DNA of 64,000 bases, from assembly GCA_017560425.1 (NCBI GenBank), contig JAFZEX010000049.1, positions 1-64,000 on the forward strand, given 5' to 3'. This DNA comes from Alistipes sp. GTDB taxonomy: Bacteria; Bacteroidota; Bacteroidia; Bacteroidales; Rikenellaceae. The position numbers were made by a program, and so were the translations under genes. This document shows, piece after piece, positions 53,560 through 61,728 of this stretch (the first letter of the stretch is position 1; every line of letters begins with the position of its first letter). A model generated the notes under the pieces. It made no database searches. It was not told the origin of the DNA and saw nothing but the letters and a program-made list of their open reading frames with translations.

Positions 53560-55242
53560 CTATTTATGCTTGTTAGTAATCTCCTCGACGGCACGCTGCA
53601 ACACCTTGTCGTTGGGATAGATATTGTAGTAGAATGCAGCATCGCTAAGTGGTGTGTTGCGACCGATATAGGCACGTAGCTGCGCCGAGATAATCGAGCG
53701 TGAGGTGGCTATATCTTTGCGGTTGCGCTTCACGCCATGGCGCTCGGCATATGCCACAAAGTCCTCAACAAGGTTATGACGCTCAAACATCGAGTCGAGC
53801 TGCGAGAGGCTCTTTATAGCGTCGATCTCGGAGCGATGCTTATCAGTAAAGTCGAGCGTGTAGCGATACAACACATTCATATTCCACACCTTATTATAGT
53901 ATGGCGTGATGCCGAGGGTGTCGAGCGGAATAAATATGTCGGGCATGATGCCACCACCGCCATATACTGTGCGACCACCGGGCGTAGTGTACTTGAGCGA
54001 GGCGTCGAAGTGTATTGAGTCTTGCGTGAAGAACTCGTTGCGGTTGTAGCGGTTGATGATATCCATCTGGTAAGCCTCATCGTCGCCATTGGTATAAGGC
54101 TTCTGAATTGAGCGTCCCGTAGGCGTGTAGTAGCGAGCAACGGTAAGGCGCATAGCCGAGCCGTCGGCAAACGACATCTGCGTCTGCACCAAGCCCTTAC
54201 CAAAGGTGCGACGACCAATAACCAAGCCTCGGTCGTTATCCTGAACAGCACCCGCCAAGATCTCGCTCGACGAGGCGCTAAACTCGTCTACAAGCACCAC
54301 CACATCGAGCTCGGGGTACTTGCCATTCTTGCTATACTCCCTCTGCTGCTTACGCGCCCTATCCTCGGTATATACAATCAGCTTGCCCGAGGGAAGAAGG
54401 TCATTAACGATGAGTATCGCCTGGTCAAGGAAGCCTCCGCCATTGCCTCGTAGGTCCAAGATTAGCGACTCCATGCCCTCAGCCAATAGCTCGTCGATAG
54501 CCTTGCGCATCTCGGCATGCGATGTGCGTGAGAACTGCGAGAGGCGTACAAAGCCGATATTGGGATTGCGACGAAGCATAAACGATGTCTCGATAGAGTG
54601 TAGCTCGATCGCGCCACGCACAACATCTACCTCGACAAGCTCCTTGAGGCCATGGCGCTGCAACGAGAGCTTTACGTGTGAGCGGCGAGGGCCTCGCATA
54701 AGGCGCACCATAGAGTCCTGCGGAATCTTCTGACCCGCAACATCACGTCCGTCGATACGCAGAATTCTGTCGCCAGCACGCAAGCCCGCCTTGTCGCTGG
54801 GGCCCTGCGGAATGACGCTGAGCACCATGATGGTGTCGGTCGAGGCGTTGAAGACGATGCCTATGCCGTCGAACTCGCCCTCGAGCGACTCGTTCACACT
54901 TTTGAAATCCTTGGCAGGAATAAACTCAGAGTGGGGGTCGAGCTCCGAGAGGAGCTTGGGAATCACCCTATCGTAGATCGTGTCGAGCTTGATATCATCG
55001 ACATAGTAGCTACGTATGGCGCTCACGGTCTGCACCATCTTGTCGCTAAGCGTGAGGTAGCGCTCGAGATTTTCGAGGTCGGAGGCAAACTGCGTCATCT
55101 CGATGTTGTTGCGCTCCATAGCCTCCCAATACTTATTCAATCGGGCACGCTCAATGGCCCTACCCAAAAGTATTGAGCAAATTACAATCACAACCACAGC
55201 AAGAGCATACTTTGCCCTGCGATTACCTTGTAGCTTAGACAT
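53560..55242 (-). CDS. S41 family C-terminal processing peptidase
   Basis: Periplasmic serine protease with an N-terminal TM (about 12-29). 560 residues. PDZ domain (about 90-175, GIGIVFNASTDTIMVLSVI, then GPSDKAGLRAGDRI), S41 catalytic core with Ser in DEFSASSSEILAGAVQ and Lys in RRTFGKGLVQTQ, and a C-terminal helical region of about 180 residues. CTP-like enzymes trim or clear envelope proteins. It lies between the DUF3078 gene (upstream by 35 bp) and the small TM gene. Confidence 0.94.
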   Translation of the reverse strand: MSKLQGNRRAKYALAVVVIVICSILLGRAIERARLNKYWEAMERNNIEMTQFASDLENLERYLTLSDKMVQTVSAIRSYYVDDIKLDTIYDRVIPKLLSELDPHSEFIPAKDFKSVNESLEGEFDGIGIVFNASTDTIMVLSVIPQGPSDKAGLRAGDRILRIDGRDVAGQKIPQDSMVRLMRGPRRSHVKLSLQRHGLKELVEVDVVRGAIELHSIETSFMLRRNPNIGFVRLSQFSRTSHAEMRKAIDELLAEGMESLILDLRGNGGGFLDQAILIVNDLLPSGKLIVYTEDRARKQQREYSKNGKYPELDVVVLVDEFSASSSEILAGAVQDNDRGLVIGRRTFGKGLVQTQMSFADGSAMRLTVARYYTPTGRSIQKPYTNGDDEAYQMDIINRYNRNEFFTQDSIHFDASLKYTTPGGRTVYGGGGIMPDIFIPLDTLGITPYYNKVWNMNVLYRYTLDFTDKHRSEIDAIKSLSQLDSMFERHNLVEDFVAYAERHGVKRNRKDIATSRSIISAQLRAYIGRNTPLSDAAFYYNIYPNDKVLQRAVEEITNKHK

Positions 55243-55277
55243 AACACCCTACGTATTGCAAAAATCTCGCCCTACGA

Positions 55278-56357
55278 CTACTTGTTCTTGAATGTATAGG
55301 TCAAACCAACTGACAACATCGACTGCACCTGAAGCTTCTGATACTCAGCCTTGTTGTAGTAGAACTGAACGTAGATCTGTGTAGAGATATACTTTGTTGC
55401 CTTGATGTCGATGGTGTTCTCCCAACGAAGCGTAGGCACAACATGCTGATACTCGCTCCAAGAGCCGTCATCAAGCTGCGTAGACACAAACTTATTTTTT
55501 GACGAGATGTCGGTAATCCAACCGTAGAATGAGTATGCAGTAGTGCGGTAGCGCAACCAGCCATTCTTACCCCATGTTCTGTCGAAGTCGAGCTGGATTG
55601 AAAGACCACCCTCATACTTCTGACGGAAAGGTGCTGCCACGCCATAGTCCTTAGCGGTCTTATGGTCGATACGGTATGTTGCGCTCATCGCAATAGGCGC
55701 AAGATTGACCTTTAGTGGGAAGGTCTCAGATGGAAGAATGTAGGTAAAACCGAGTGATGCGTCGAGATAACCAGGGGTCATGAAGTTAGACACTCGCTGG
55801 TTGCCCAACTGCTTGTCGCCACGAGCCTCGTAGCCACGAGCAAACTGAGTACGGAACTTAACATTAGCACCATACGACCAATTCTTCACCAATGCCCACT
55901 GAGGAGATGACGACAACGAGATCTCATCGACATTCTTAAACCACACGCCCTTCTGCTCGCCATTAAGGTCGATCTTGGTGTTGTTGTAGCCGAACTTTGC
56001 CGCAGCAGTGTTGGTGAGTGTGAAGCGACCCTGCTTATAGGTGTGCAAGAAGTTAAGGTTGGCAAGAACGGTGATTGTGTTGTCGCCAGCTGCCTGCCAT
56101 GACTTGCTGAATGCTGTGAGCGAGCCGTGGAGATTAGCCGTGAAGTCCACGGTGTTACGCTCCTGACGGAGAATTAGACGCTCGGCACGACGCTTAGCAT
56201 CTGAGTCGATATTTAGCGCCACATCGCCCTGCTTCATGTTATTGTCAAACACGATAGGCTCCTCGGTTGCCTCGATGTTATCCACAGATACCTGTGCAAA
56301 TAGGTTTGTTGCTGGCACGAGCATAGCCAATGCCAAAAGTGCAAAAATCTTCTTCAT
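55278..56357 (-). CDS. DUF3078 outer-membrane beta-barrel protein
   Basis: 359 residues. Signal peptide MKKIFALLALAMLVPATNLFAQ. The mature protein has repeated amphipathic strands with terminal aromatic residues (FTANLHGSLTAFSKSWQAAGD, of DUF3078 type; KFRTQFARGYEARGDK; and a final strand ending VGLTYTFKNK). The last residue is Lys, not the classical Phe, but the strand before it fits a barrel end. Function unknown; Bacteroidota-specific family. First gene of a three-gene minus-strand unit with its own promoter. Confidence 0.85.
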   Translation of the reverse strand: MKKIFALLALAMLVPATNLFAQVSVDNIEATEEPIVFDNNMKQGDVALNIDSDAKRRAERLILRQERNTVDFTANLHGSLTAFSKSWQAAGDNTITVLANLNFLHTYKQGRFTLTNTAAAKFGYNNTKIDLNGEQKGVWFKNVDEISLSSSPQWALVKNWSYGANVKFRTQFARGYEARGDKQLGNQRVSNFMTPGYLDASLGFTYILPSETFPLKVNLAPIAMSATYRIDHKTAKDYGVAAPFRQKYEGGLSIQLDFDRTWGKNGWLRYRTTAYSFYGWITDISSKNKFVSTQLDDGSWSEYQHVVPTLRWENTIDIKATKYISTQIYVQFYYNKAEYQKLQVQSMLSVGLTYTFKNK

Positions 56358-56395
56358 ATAGATTGGGTTTTAATAATTATCTTTGATAACGACTA

Positions 56396-56422
56396 CAAAG
56401 ATATAAATTTTTCGTATCTTTG
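56396..56422. promoter_or_regulatory. Divergent promoter pair DUF3078 gene / nfo
   Basis: TATCTTTG on the minus strand (56403-56396) and TATCTTTG on the plus strand (56415-56422). Only 11 bp separate the boxes, so the two polymerases would compete for the site. Confidence 0.65.
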
Positions 56423-56445
56423 TAACAAATAACAGAGATAAAGTT

Positions 56446-57291
56446 ATGAAATATTTTGGAGCACACGTAAGTGCATCGGGCGGCGTGGAGAATGCCGTTC
56501 GTAATGCAAAAGATATAGGGGCAACAGCCTTTGCCCTATTCACAAAAAATCAGCGTCAGTGGTTGGCTCCCGAGCTTAGCCCTTCGCAGATAGATATATT
56601 TAAGCAGGCTATGGCTGAGGCGGGCTACACCGCAGCACAGGTGTTGCCCCACGACAGCTACCTCATCAACCTCGGACACCCCGACGAAGATGGCCTCGAA
56701 AAGTCACGAGAGTCCTTTTTCGAGGAGATGCGTCGCTGCGAGCTGCTTGGCCTCGACCGCCTAAACTTCCACCCCGGAAGCCACCTCAAGCGCATCGACG
56801 AGGAGGGCTCGCTGAAGCGTATTGCCGAGTCGATAAACATGGCGCTGGAGCGCTCTGAGGGCGTTACGGCAGTCTTGGAAAACACGGCGGGACAAGGCTC
56901 AAACCTCGGCTTTAAGTTCGAGCACTTGGCATACATCATCGACAGAGTGGAGGATAAGAGCCGTGTGGGCGTATGTCTCGATACGTGTCACTCGTTTGCT
57001 GCGGGCTACAACCTTCGCACACGTGAGGCGTGCGACGCTACGTTTGCCGAGTTTGAGCGCATCGTGGGCTTCAAATACCTACGTGGCATGCACCTCAACG
57101 ATGCAATGCGTCCTCTTGGCAGCCACATCGACCGCCACTCACCACTTGGCGATGGCGAGATTGGCTGGGAGTGCTTCAAGTATATCGCCCACGACCCACG
57201 CTTCGACAACATTCCACTTATCCTCGAGACCCCCGACGAGGAGCGCTGGGCTAAGGAGATTGAGATATTGAACAACTTTGCAAAGCAATAA
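56446..57291 (+). CDS. nfo: Endonuclease IV (AP endonuclease)
   Basis: Zn-dependent incision at abasic sites in base-excision repair. 281 residues, TIM barrel. Typical blocks: [59 protein letters not shown] and [22 protein letters not shown]; the final ILETPDE supplies a metal ligand. The start ATG is 24 bp after the promoter box. mntP follows 9 bp later on the same transcript. Confidence 0.96.
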   Translation: MKYFGAHVSASGGVENAVRNAKDIGATAFALFTKNQRQWLAPELSPSQIDIFKQAMAEAGYTAAQVLPHDSYLINLGHPDEDGLEKSRESFFEEMRRCELLGLDRLNFHPGSHLKRIDEEGSLKRIAESINMALERSEGVTAVLENTAGQGSNLGFKFEHLAYIIDRVEDKSRVGVCLDTCHSFAAGYNLRTREACDATFAEFERIVGFKYLRGMHLNDAMRPLGSHIDRHSPLGDGEIGWECFKYIAHDPRFDNIPLILETPDEERWAKEIEILNNFAKQ

Positions 57292-57300
57292 TTTCGAGAT

Positions 57301-57858
57301 ATGGGAATTGCAGAAATTCTGTTGATTGGCTTCGGCTTGGCGATGGACGCTACGGCAGTATCTATAGGTAAGGGTCTGAGCGTTAAGCGAGTAGAGCCAT
57401 CGCATGTATTAAAGGTTGGACTTTGGTTTGGCGGCTTTCAGGCGCTTATGCCCATTGTGGGCTATCTGCTTGCAAGGCAGTTTGCCGACTTTGTAGTGGG
57501 CATCGACCACTGGATAGCCTTCGGCTTGCTTGTGCTTATCGGACTCAATATGATACGTGAAACAATATGGGGCGACGAGGAGGATAGCAACGACGACTTT
57601 AGCCTACGCACCATGGCGCTTATGGCTGTGGCAACAAGCATCGACGCACTTGCTGTGGGCGTGAGCTTCGCCTTTATCCATGCCAACATCTGGACCTCGT
57701 CAGCAATTATCGGCGTTGTCACCTTCGCCCTCTCGGCAATGGGTCTATATCTCGGACGTAAGATTGGCTCACACCTCGGCTCAAAGGCGGGATTGTTGGG
57801 CGGTTTGGTGCTAATTGGCATCGGCATAAAGATCCTCGTTGAGCACCTAAACCATTAG
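57301..57858 (+). CDS. mntP: Manganese efflux pump MntP
   Basis: Inner-membrane Mn(II) exporter. 185 residues, six TM helices, two three-helix repeats. Each has the acidic membrane motif: GFGLAMDATAVSIGKG and ATSIDALAVGVSFAF. The charged central loop is GDEEDSNDDF. Coupled in transcription to nfo. I saw no yybP-ykoY-like riboswitch before it, but the 9-bp spacer leaves no room for one. Confidence 0.95.
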   Translation: MGIAEILLIGFGLAMDATAVSIGKGLSVKRVEPSHVLKVGLWFGGFQALMPIVGYLLARQFADFVVGIDHWIAFGLLVLIGLNMIRETIWGDEEDSNDDFSLRTMALMAVATSIDALAVGVSFAFIHANIWTSSAIIGVVTFALSAMGLYLGRKIGSHLGSKAGLLGGLVLIGIGIKILVEHLNH

Positions 57859-57879
57859 TGGTTAGCGCATTAAAAAATG

Positions 57880-57915
57880 ATACTTGGTAGCTCAGATGCT
57901 ACCAAGTATTTTTTG
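57880..57915. terminator. Bidirectional terminator overlapping a stop codon
   Basis: ATACTTGGTAGC / GCTACCAAGTAT, a 12-bp perfect stem with A and T tracts on both sides. It ends mntP (+). The last five codons and the TGA stop of the convergent holin-like gene are part of the hairpin. Confidence 0.92.
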
Positions 57916-58176
57916 TAGATAAGCCACCGCCTTGCGATATATATCCTCGAAAATGGCGCTTACGTCGTAGACCGTATCGAGGCGGCGATGCCATAGCCTA
58001 AGGGTGCGCCGCACGGAGCTGTAGTATAGTATTGCGGTGATAAGAGCGTATATCGCCCCGACGACAAATAGTGCGAAGGCAAGACTCCCGGTAAGTGCTG
58101 CGAGCACCACCACAAAGGCTCCACTTAGGAACATAAGTCCTAAAACGAGCACAACGACAAACATCAGCATCGACAT
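57892..58176 (-). CDS. Small two-TM membrane protein, YqjE/holin-like (DUF1469 type)
   Basis: 94 residues, two long hydrophobic segments (about 3-25 and 29-51), then a charged amphipathic tail (SVRRTLRLWHRRLDTVYD). The arrangement is that of the phage-holin-superfamily YqjE proteins often found beside YtxH and DUF883 genes. Nothing else in the region is phage-like, so a stress or envelope role is more likely than lysis. The stop codon sits inside a terminator stem. The YtxH-like gene is 31 bp upstream. Confidence 0.7.
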   Translation of the reverse strand: MSMLMFVVVLVLGLMFLSGAFVVVLAALTGSLAFALFVVGAIYALITAILYYSSVRRTLRLWHRRLDTVYDVSAIFEDIYRKAVAYLQKILGSI

Positions 58177-58207
58177 ACCATATCGCAGGTTAGGTGGCTA
58201 ACATCGT

Positions 58208-58393
58208 CTACTTGTTCTCAGCGTCGCAGTGACAGCCGAGGTCGGCACGCATGCGAGCCTCTGCCTCGCTCACAGCATCACGAATCTTGTGACGTAGCTC
58301 CTTGCCCGATGTAGGGGTCACGAGAACTGCTACCATAGCTCCGACAAGGGCACCACCCAGCGCCGAGAGCAGACATAATGAAGAGTGTTTCAT
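58208..58393 (-). CDS. YtxH-like small membrane protein
   Basis: 61 residues from ATG 58393 (MKHSSLCLLSALGGALVGAM); a longer frame to 58447 has no support. One glycine-rich TM followed by the YtxH signature VTPTSGKELRHKIRD, then a short helical tail with two Cys (LGCHCDAENK). YtxH/GvpP-type proteins are small, stress-linked membrane proteins of unknown function. Pairs with the holin-like gene downstream. Confidence 0.8.
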   Translation of the reverse strand: MKHSSLCLLSALGGALVGAMVAVLVTPTSGKELRHKIRDAVSEAEARMRADLGCHCDAENK

Positions 58394-58471
58394 AGTTGTA
58401 AATTTTAAATGTTGTACACCCTGACAACAACAAATCCTAAGCCACAACTAAGGCGAGTAACAAAAAAATTG

Positions 58472-58479
58472 TATATTTG
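58472..58479 (+). promoter_or_regulatory. Promoter -7 box very close to the SLOG gene start
   Basis: TATATTTG ends only 4 bp before the ATG (58484). If used, transcription would start at or next to the start codon, i.e. a nearly leaderless mRNA. Confidence 0.4.
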
Positions 58480-58483
58480 TAGC

Positions 58484-58975
58484 ATGAACGACAAAGTGCC
58501 ATACGTAGTGACCTTCACGGGTCACCGCACCTACTCACGCCACAACGACCAGCTCATACAGCATTGGGTCGAGATGTTGTATATGGCGGGAGCGTGTAGG
58601 TTTCGTGTGGGCATGGCTGAGGGCTTCGACCTTGCTGCAGCAAGTGCGGTGCTCGTAGCGAAGAACAAGCATGCAGATATCGAGTTGGAGGTGTTTATCC
58701 CCTGGCGAGGCTTCGAGCAGACCTTTAGCGAGAGCAACCGCCGACTATACTCGCTTATCGTTGAGCGTGCCACACAGATACACTACATTGCCGAGAGCTA
58801 CTATCATGGTGTCTATCAGGAGCGCAACGAGAAGATGGTTGATGGTGCCGACTATGTTATAGCGTGGTGGAACGGCAAGCCAAGTGGCACGGCAAACACA
58901 GTGCGCTATGCCCGCAGAGTAGGTTGCCCCGTCAAGAATATTTACAGCAACGAGCAATTAGAACTTTACATATAA
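58484..58975 (+). CDS. SLOG-family protein (DUF1273/YpsA-like)
   Basis: 163 residues from ATG 58484; the frame opens upstream but MNDKVPYVVTFTGHR is the family start. TFTGHR is the first nucleotide-binding loop of SLOG Rossmann proteins, GMAEGFDLAAA the second, and the later VDGADYVIAWWNGKPSGTANT gives the GGT-like loop. SLOG proteins bind nucleotide-derived ligands; members are linked to stress and nucleotide signalling. No partner gene is obvious. It diverges from ytxH and has a strong terminator. Confidence 0.83.
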   Translation: MNDKVPYVVTFTGHRTYSRHNDQLIQHWVEMLYMAGACRFRVGMAEGFDLAAASAVLVAKNKHADIELEVFIPWRGFEQTFSESNRRLYSLIVERATQIHYIAESYYHGVYQERNEKMVDGADYVIAWWNGKPSGTANTVRYARRVGCPVKNIYSNEQLELYI

Positions 58976-59016
58976 AACAATAAGCCGACCATGATTAAGG
59001 GTCGGCTTATTGTTTT
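58974..59016 (+). terminator. Terminator after the SLOG gene
   Basis: AAAACAATAAGCCGACC / GGTCGGCTTATTGTTTT, a perfect 17-bp stem with a 9-nt loop, usable in both directions. Confidence 0.93.
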
Positions 59017-59021
59017 AATGT

Positions 59022-59092
59022 GTAGTGAGTAATTAGTAATTAGTAATAAGCAACAACAAATATTACTCATTACTCTCTACTAATTACTAATT
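59022..59092. repeat. AT-rich inverted repeat, family II copy 3
   Basis: The left arm is GTAGTGAGTAATTAGTAATT (59022-59041) plus AGTAAT. The right arm (59062-59092) contains ATTACTCATTACT and CTACTAATTACTAATT. The loop includes AAGCAACAACAAAT, like the loop at 1246. The TAA stop of the exporter gene (59093-59091) is formed at the right edge. Confidence 0.72.
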
Positions 59093-60518
59093 ATTCTTCT
59101 CCTTGCAGACGCTCAAACGCCTGAACCTCAACGTCGCTCTCTGTGGCAACCGGCTCAACGGGGATAACCACAACCGATGGATTCAATGCGGGAGCTTCGA
59201 TGCTCTCTACAACCTCCTCGGCAGGCTTTGTGGGCCACAAAGCGGGCTTCACAACGCCGAACATAAGCCACGAGATAAGCAGGGCTATAATGATGTTAAA
59301 GAGCTGAGCACCAAGGAACGAGAACAATATATTACGGTTCTCACGTGACACAATATCCTTTAGGCGGGTATCCATGCCGATGCAGACAAACGATAGCGAG
59401 AAGAAGAACGTAGAGAAGTTCTTAGCCATCGAGGTCTCGATAAGCTTGCCCGAGCCACCCATGGTTAAGAGGTCGTTCGACTGCAAGATGCTAAAGAGTG
59501 CTGAGGCAAGGACAAAGCCGAGGATAAACTTCGGAAACTTCTCCCACACGATACCAAACGATGGGCGCTGCATGCCACGACCCTCGCCCGAGCGGGCAGA
59601 GAGATACAGGGCGATGAAGAATGCCACAACGCCGATAAGCACATTCTGCGTAGCCTTAACCACGATAGCCGTCTTCTGAGCCACGTCGCCCGCCATCTCC
59701 GACGAGGCACCCACGCCCGACGTGGTATCGATAGTACCACCAATCCACGCACCCGTAATCTCGCTCTGGAGCAGTGGGTCATCGGTCAGGAGGGGCACAA
59801 CCATAGATGCAAGCCATGGCATAAGGTAGATCATAGGCACAACGACGATAAGCACCACCGAGGTGATATACGACAAATTCCTCTTCTCCGTACCAGCAAC
59901 ACCCGCTGCCGTGATACACGCCGAGACACCACATATCGAGCAGCCACTCGCCAAAGTCATGGCTGTAGCACGCTCAACCTTGAGCCTACGAGCAAGCAGA
60001 TAGCCAAAGAACCACACTATGGCAACAACCATAAGGGCTTGGATAAGTCCCGCAGCACCCGACTTCATAACATCGGAGAAGAGCACCGTGGCACCGAGGC
60101 AGACAACGCCTATCTTGATGAAGAACTCGCCCTGAATGGCTGGCTTGAGCCACTCGGGGATATGGAACACGTTGCGAATGATAAGTCCGAAGATAACCGA
60201 GAAGAATACCGCCTCGAAACCGTAGAACTTAACGGCATCAATCTTAGCTATCCACTGCGCAAGGAGGGCAATCAAAAATACCACCACAAACGAGGGGATA
60301 ATACCCTTTACCGACCTGTCTAACAAGCGGTTACCAACATACAACAGCACGAAGGCAATAAGGAAGAATATGGCAATATCGAGCCATGCTCCAAGCTCCG
60401 TGAGGTCTGCCGAGATCTTAACACCTCCACCAGGGAGAAATGACGACAGGGCTGCAAACGCAACGAGGGGAATACTCAAAAAAGTAGTTACCCAATCTTC
60501 GGTAAGAAACTTTTTCAT
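59091..60518 (-). CDS. YeiH/UPF0324 family putative sulfate exporter
   Basis: 475 residues, about eleven TM helices. Family blocks: KLTIGVV-like region replaced by FFIKIGVVCLGATVLFSDV, SGCSICGVSACITAAG, GAWIGGTIDTTSGV and FSLSFVCIGMDTRLKD. A C-terminal acidic, Pro/Val-rich tail of about 60 residues (EAPALNPSVVVIPVEPVATE) is longer than in most homologues. Transport of sulfite or sulfate is only predicted for the family. It lies 17 bp downstream of a porin O/P gene in one transcript, so outer- and inner-membrane anion passage may be coupled. Confidence 0.87.
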   Translation of the reverse strand: MKKFLTEDWVTTFLSIPLVAFAALSSFLPGGGVKISADLTELGAWLDIAIFFLIAFVLLYVGNRLLDRSVKGIIPSFVVVFLIALLAQWIAKIDAVKFYGFEAVFFSVIFGLIIRNVFHIPEWLKPAIQGEFFIKIGVVCLGATVLFSDVMKSGAAGLIQALMVVAIVWFFGYLLARRLKVERATAMTLASGCSICGVSACITAAGVAGTEKRNLSYITSVVLIVVVPMIYLMPWLASMVVPLLTDDPLLQSEITGAWIGGTIDTTSGVGASSEMAGDVAQKTAIVVKATQNVLIGVVAFFIALYLSARSGEGRGMQRPSFGIVWEKFPKFILGFVLASALFSILQSNDLLTMGGSGKLIETSMAKNFSTFFFSLSFVCIGMDTRLKDIVSRENRNILFSFLGAQLFNIIIALLISWLMFGVVKPALWPTKPAEEVVESIEAPALNPSVVVIPVEPVATESDVEVQAFERLQGEE

Positions 60519-60535
60519 ATGTCAAAATGGGGCGT

Positions 60536-61549
60536 TTAGAAGATCGCCGTAACCAACAGATTTACTCCGAGAGTACCTGGCTTAGTGGCATCGGGGCGAT
60601 GGTTCATTACGTACGAGCCATCGAGCTGCAAGCGTAGGAACTTATAAGGCTTGTAGATACCAGCAAGGGTGATGCGCTCCTCATTGAGGATGTTAGCCTC
60701 GTCACGGATAAACTCGTAGCGGCCCGCAACCGACCATGGCTTCTCGAAGTGGTAGCCTGCCAAGGCGTAGAGGGTGTTGGTGCGATTACCGCCAAAGTTA
60801 GCCTGAGCAAACTCAGAGCGAACAACAACATGGCGTGAGTTGTACCACGCACCTACCGACCAACGTGGAGCCTTCATATAGGTGTTGCCAGCGTAGTTTG
60901 TCACCGAATGCATATACGATGCTGAAATCGACAAATCCTTGATAGGCTTAATCATAACACGACCCACAAAGTCCTTCGACGAGTTGTTGTCCTTGAGGTT
61001 GATGCCAGCGCCGTTAAAGATACCTACGTTATAGTTGATGATGTTGTAGCCCTCACGTGCGATAAAGCCACCATAGAGCTGAGCACCTACATCACGACCT
61101 GTGGCAGCAATGCCATCATACTTGTTGGCGTTGCGAGTAAGGTACATCGTTAGGTATGAGTACTCGATAAACTCGAATGTTGTAGGTCCGCAGAGCTCGT
61201 TCTCCATAGCAAATGGGAGCTTGAACTGACCCAACTCCACGTTAAGCTCATTAAGAGGCTTGTAGCGGTAGTAGAGGTCGCAAATCTTTGGCGAGCCAGC
61301 CATATCTACCTGAAGGCGGAAGTCCATCTTCTCCTGAAGGAAGTTACCTGTGAGGCTTAGGCGTGCACGCTTAAGATAGAATGTTGTAGATGGGTCATTA
61401 GCCTCGTTGTATTCGAAGCCACCCTGCAAATATCCTGATAGCGACATGCGCTCATTGGCAAACGACTTAACCTTCTCTGCTGTAGTCTGTGCCTGGGCAG
61501 CAACGCCCACTGCCATAGCGGCAATAATAAGTAATGTTCTTAGTTTCAT
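60536..61549 (-). CDS. Porin O/P-type outer-membrane protein
   Basis: 337 residues. Signal peptide MKLRTLLIIAAMAVGVAAQAQ, then a 16-strand-like barrel with the OprO/OprP blocks LSGYLQGGFEYNEAND, LKRARLSLTGNF, DFRLQVDMAGSPKICDLYY and LNVELGQFKLPFAMEN. It ends in VTAIF with a terminal Phe, the outer-membrane insertion signal. In Pseudomonas these porins favour phosphate or pyrophosphate. Here the partner is a YeiH-type transporter, so the anion may differ (inference). Confidence 0.9.
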   Translation of the reverse strand: MKLRTLLIIAAMAVGVAAQAQTTAEKVKSFANERMSLSGYLQGGFEYNEANDPSTTFYLKRARLSLTGNFLQEKMDFRLQVDMAGSPKICDLYYRYKPLNELNVELGQFKLPFAMENELCGPTTFEFIEYSYLTMYLTRNANKYDGIAATGRDVGAQLYGGFIAREGYNIINYNVGIFNGAGINLKDNNSSKDFVGRVMIKPIKDLSISASYMHSVTNYAGNTYMKAPRWSVGAWYNSRHVVVRSEFAQANFGGNRTNTLYALAGYHFEKPWSVAGRYEFIRDEANILNEERITLAGIYKPYKFLRLQLDGSYVMNHRPDATKPGTLGVNLLVTAIF

Positions 61550-61575
61550 CTTTAGTTAGTTTAAAAATCTGTGGG

Positions 61576-61583
61576 CAAAGATA
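61576..61583 (-). promoter_or_regulatory. Promoter -7 box of the porin-exporter operon
   Basis: TATCTTTG on the minus strand, 27 bp before the porin start codon; no clear -33 TTTG. Confidence 0.55.
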
Positions 61584-61670
61584 GTGAATTTTATCTCTAA
61601 TATAAAATAGTAGAAATACCTAAATTCGCTCATACCACCCCAAGAGGGCATATTATGGCTCATACACCAC

Positions 61671-61708
61671 AAAAAAAGGGTGAGCATCACTACGGATACC
61701 CACCCTTT
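61671..61708 (-). terminator. Terminator of the amylase gene
   Basis: On the minus strand AAAGGGTG, an 18-nt loop with possible inner pairing, CACCCTTT and further T residues. Confidence 0.8.
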
Positions 61709-61728
61709 CGGAAAACCTATATTACCTA

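Noticed and set aside
57892..58176. Holin-like protein as a sign of a prophage
   Set aside because: No lysin, portal, integrase or tail genes nearby; neighbours are core genes, and YqjE-like proteins share the fold.
58409..58483. Upstream extension of the SLOG gene
   Set aside because: The family begins at the TFTGHR strand; the extension overlaps the promoter box.
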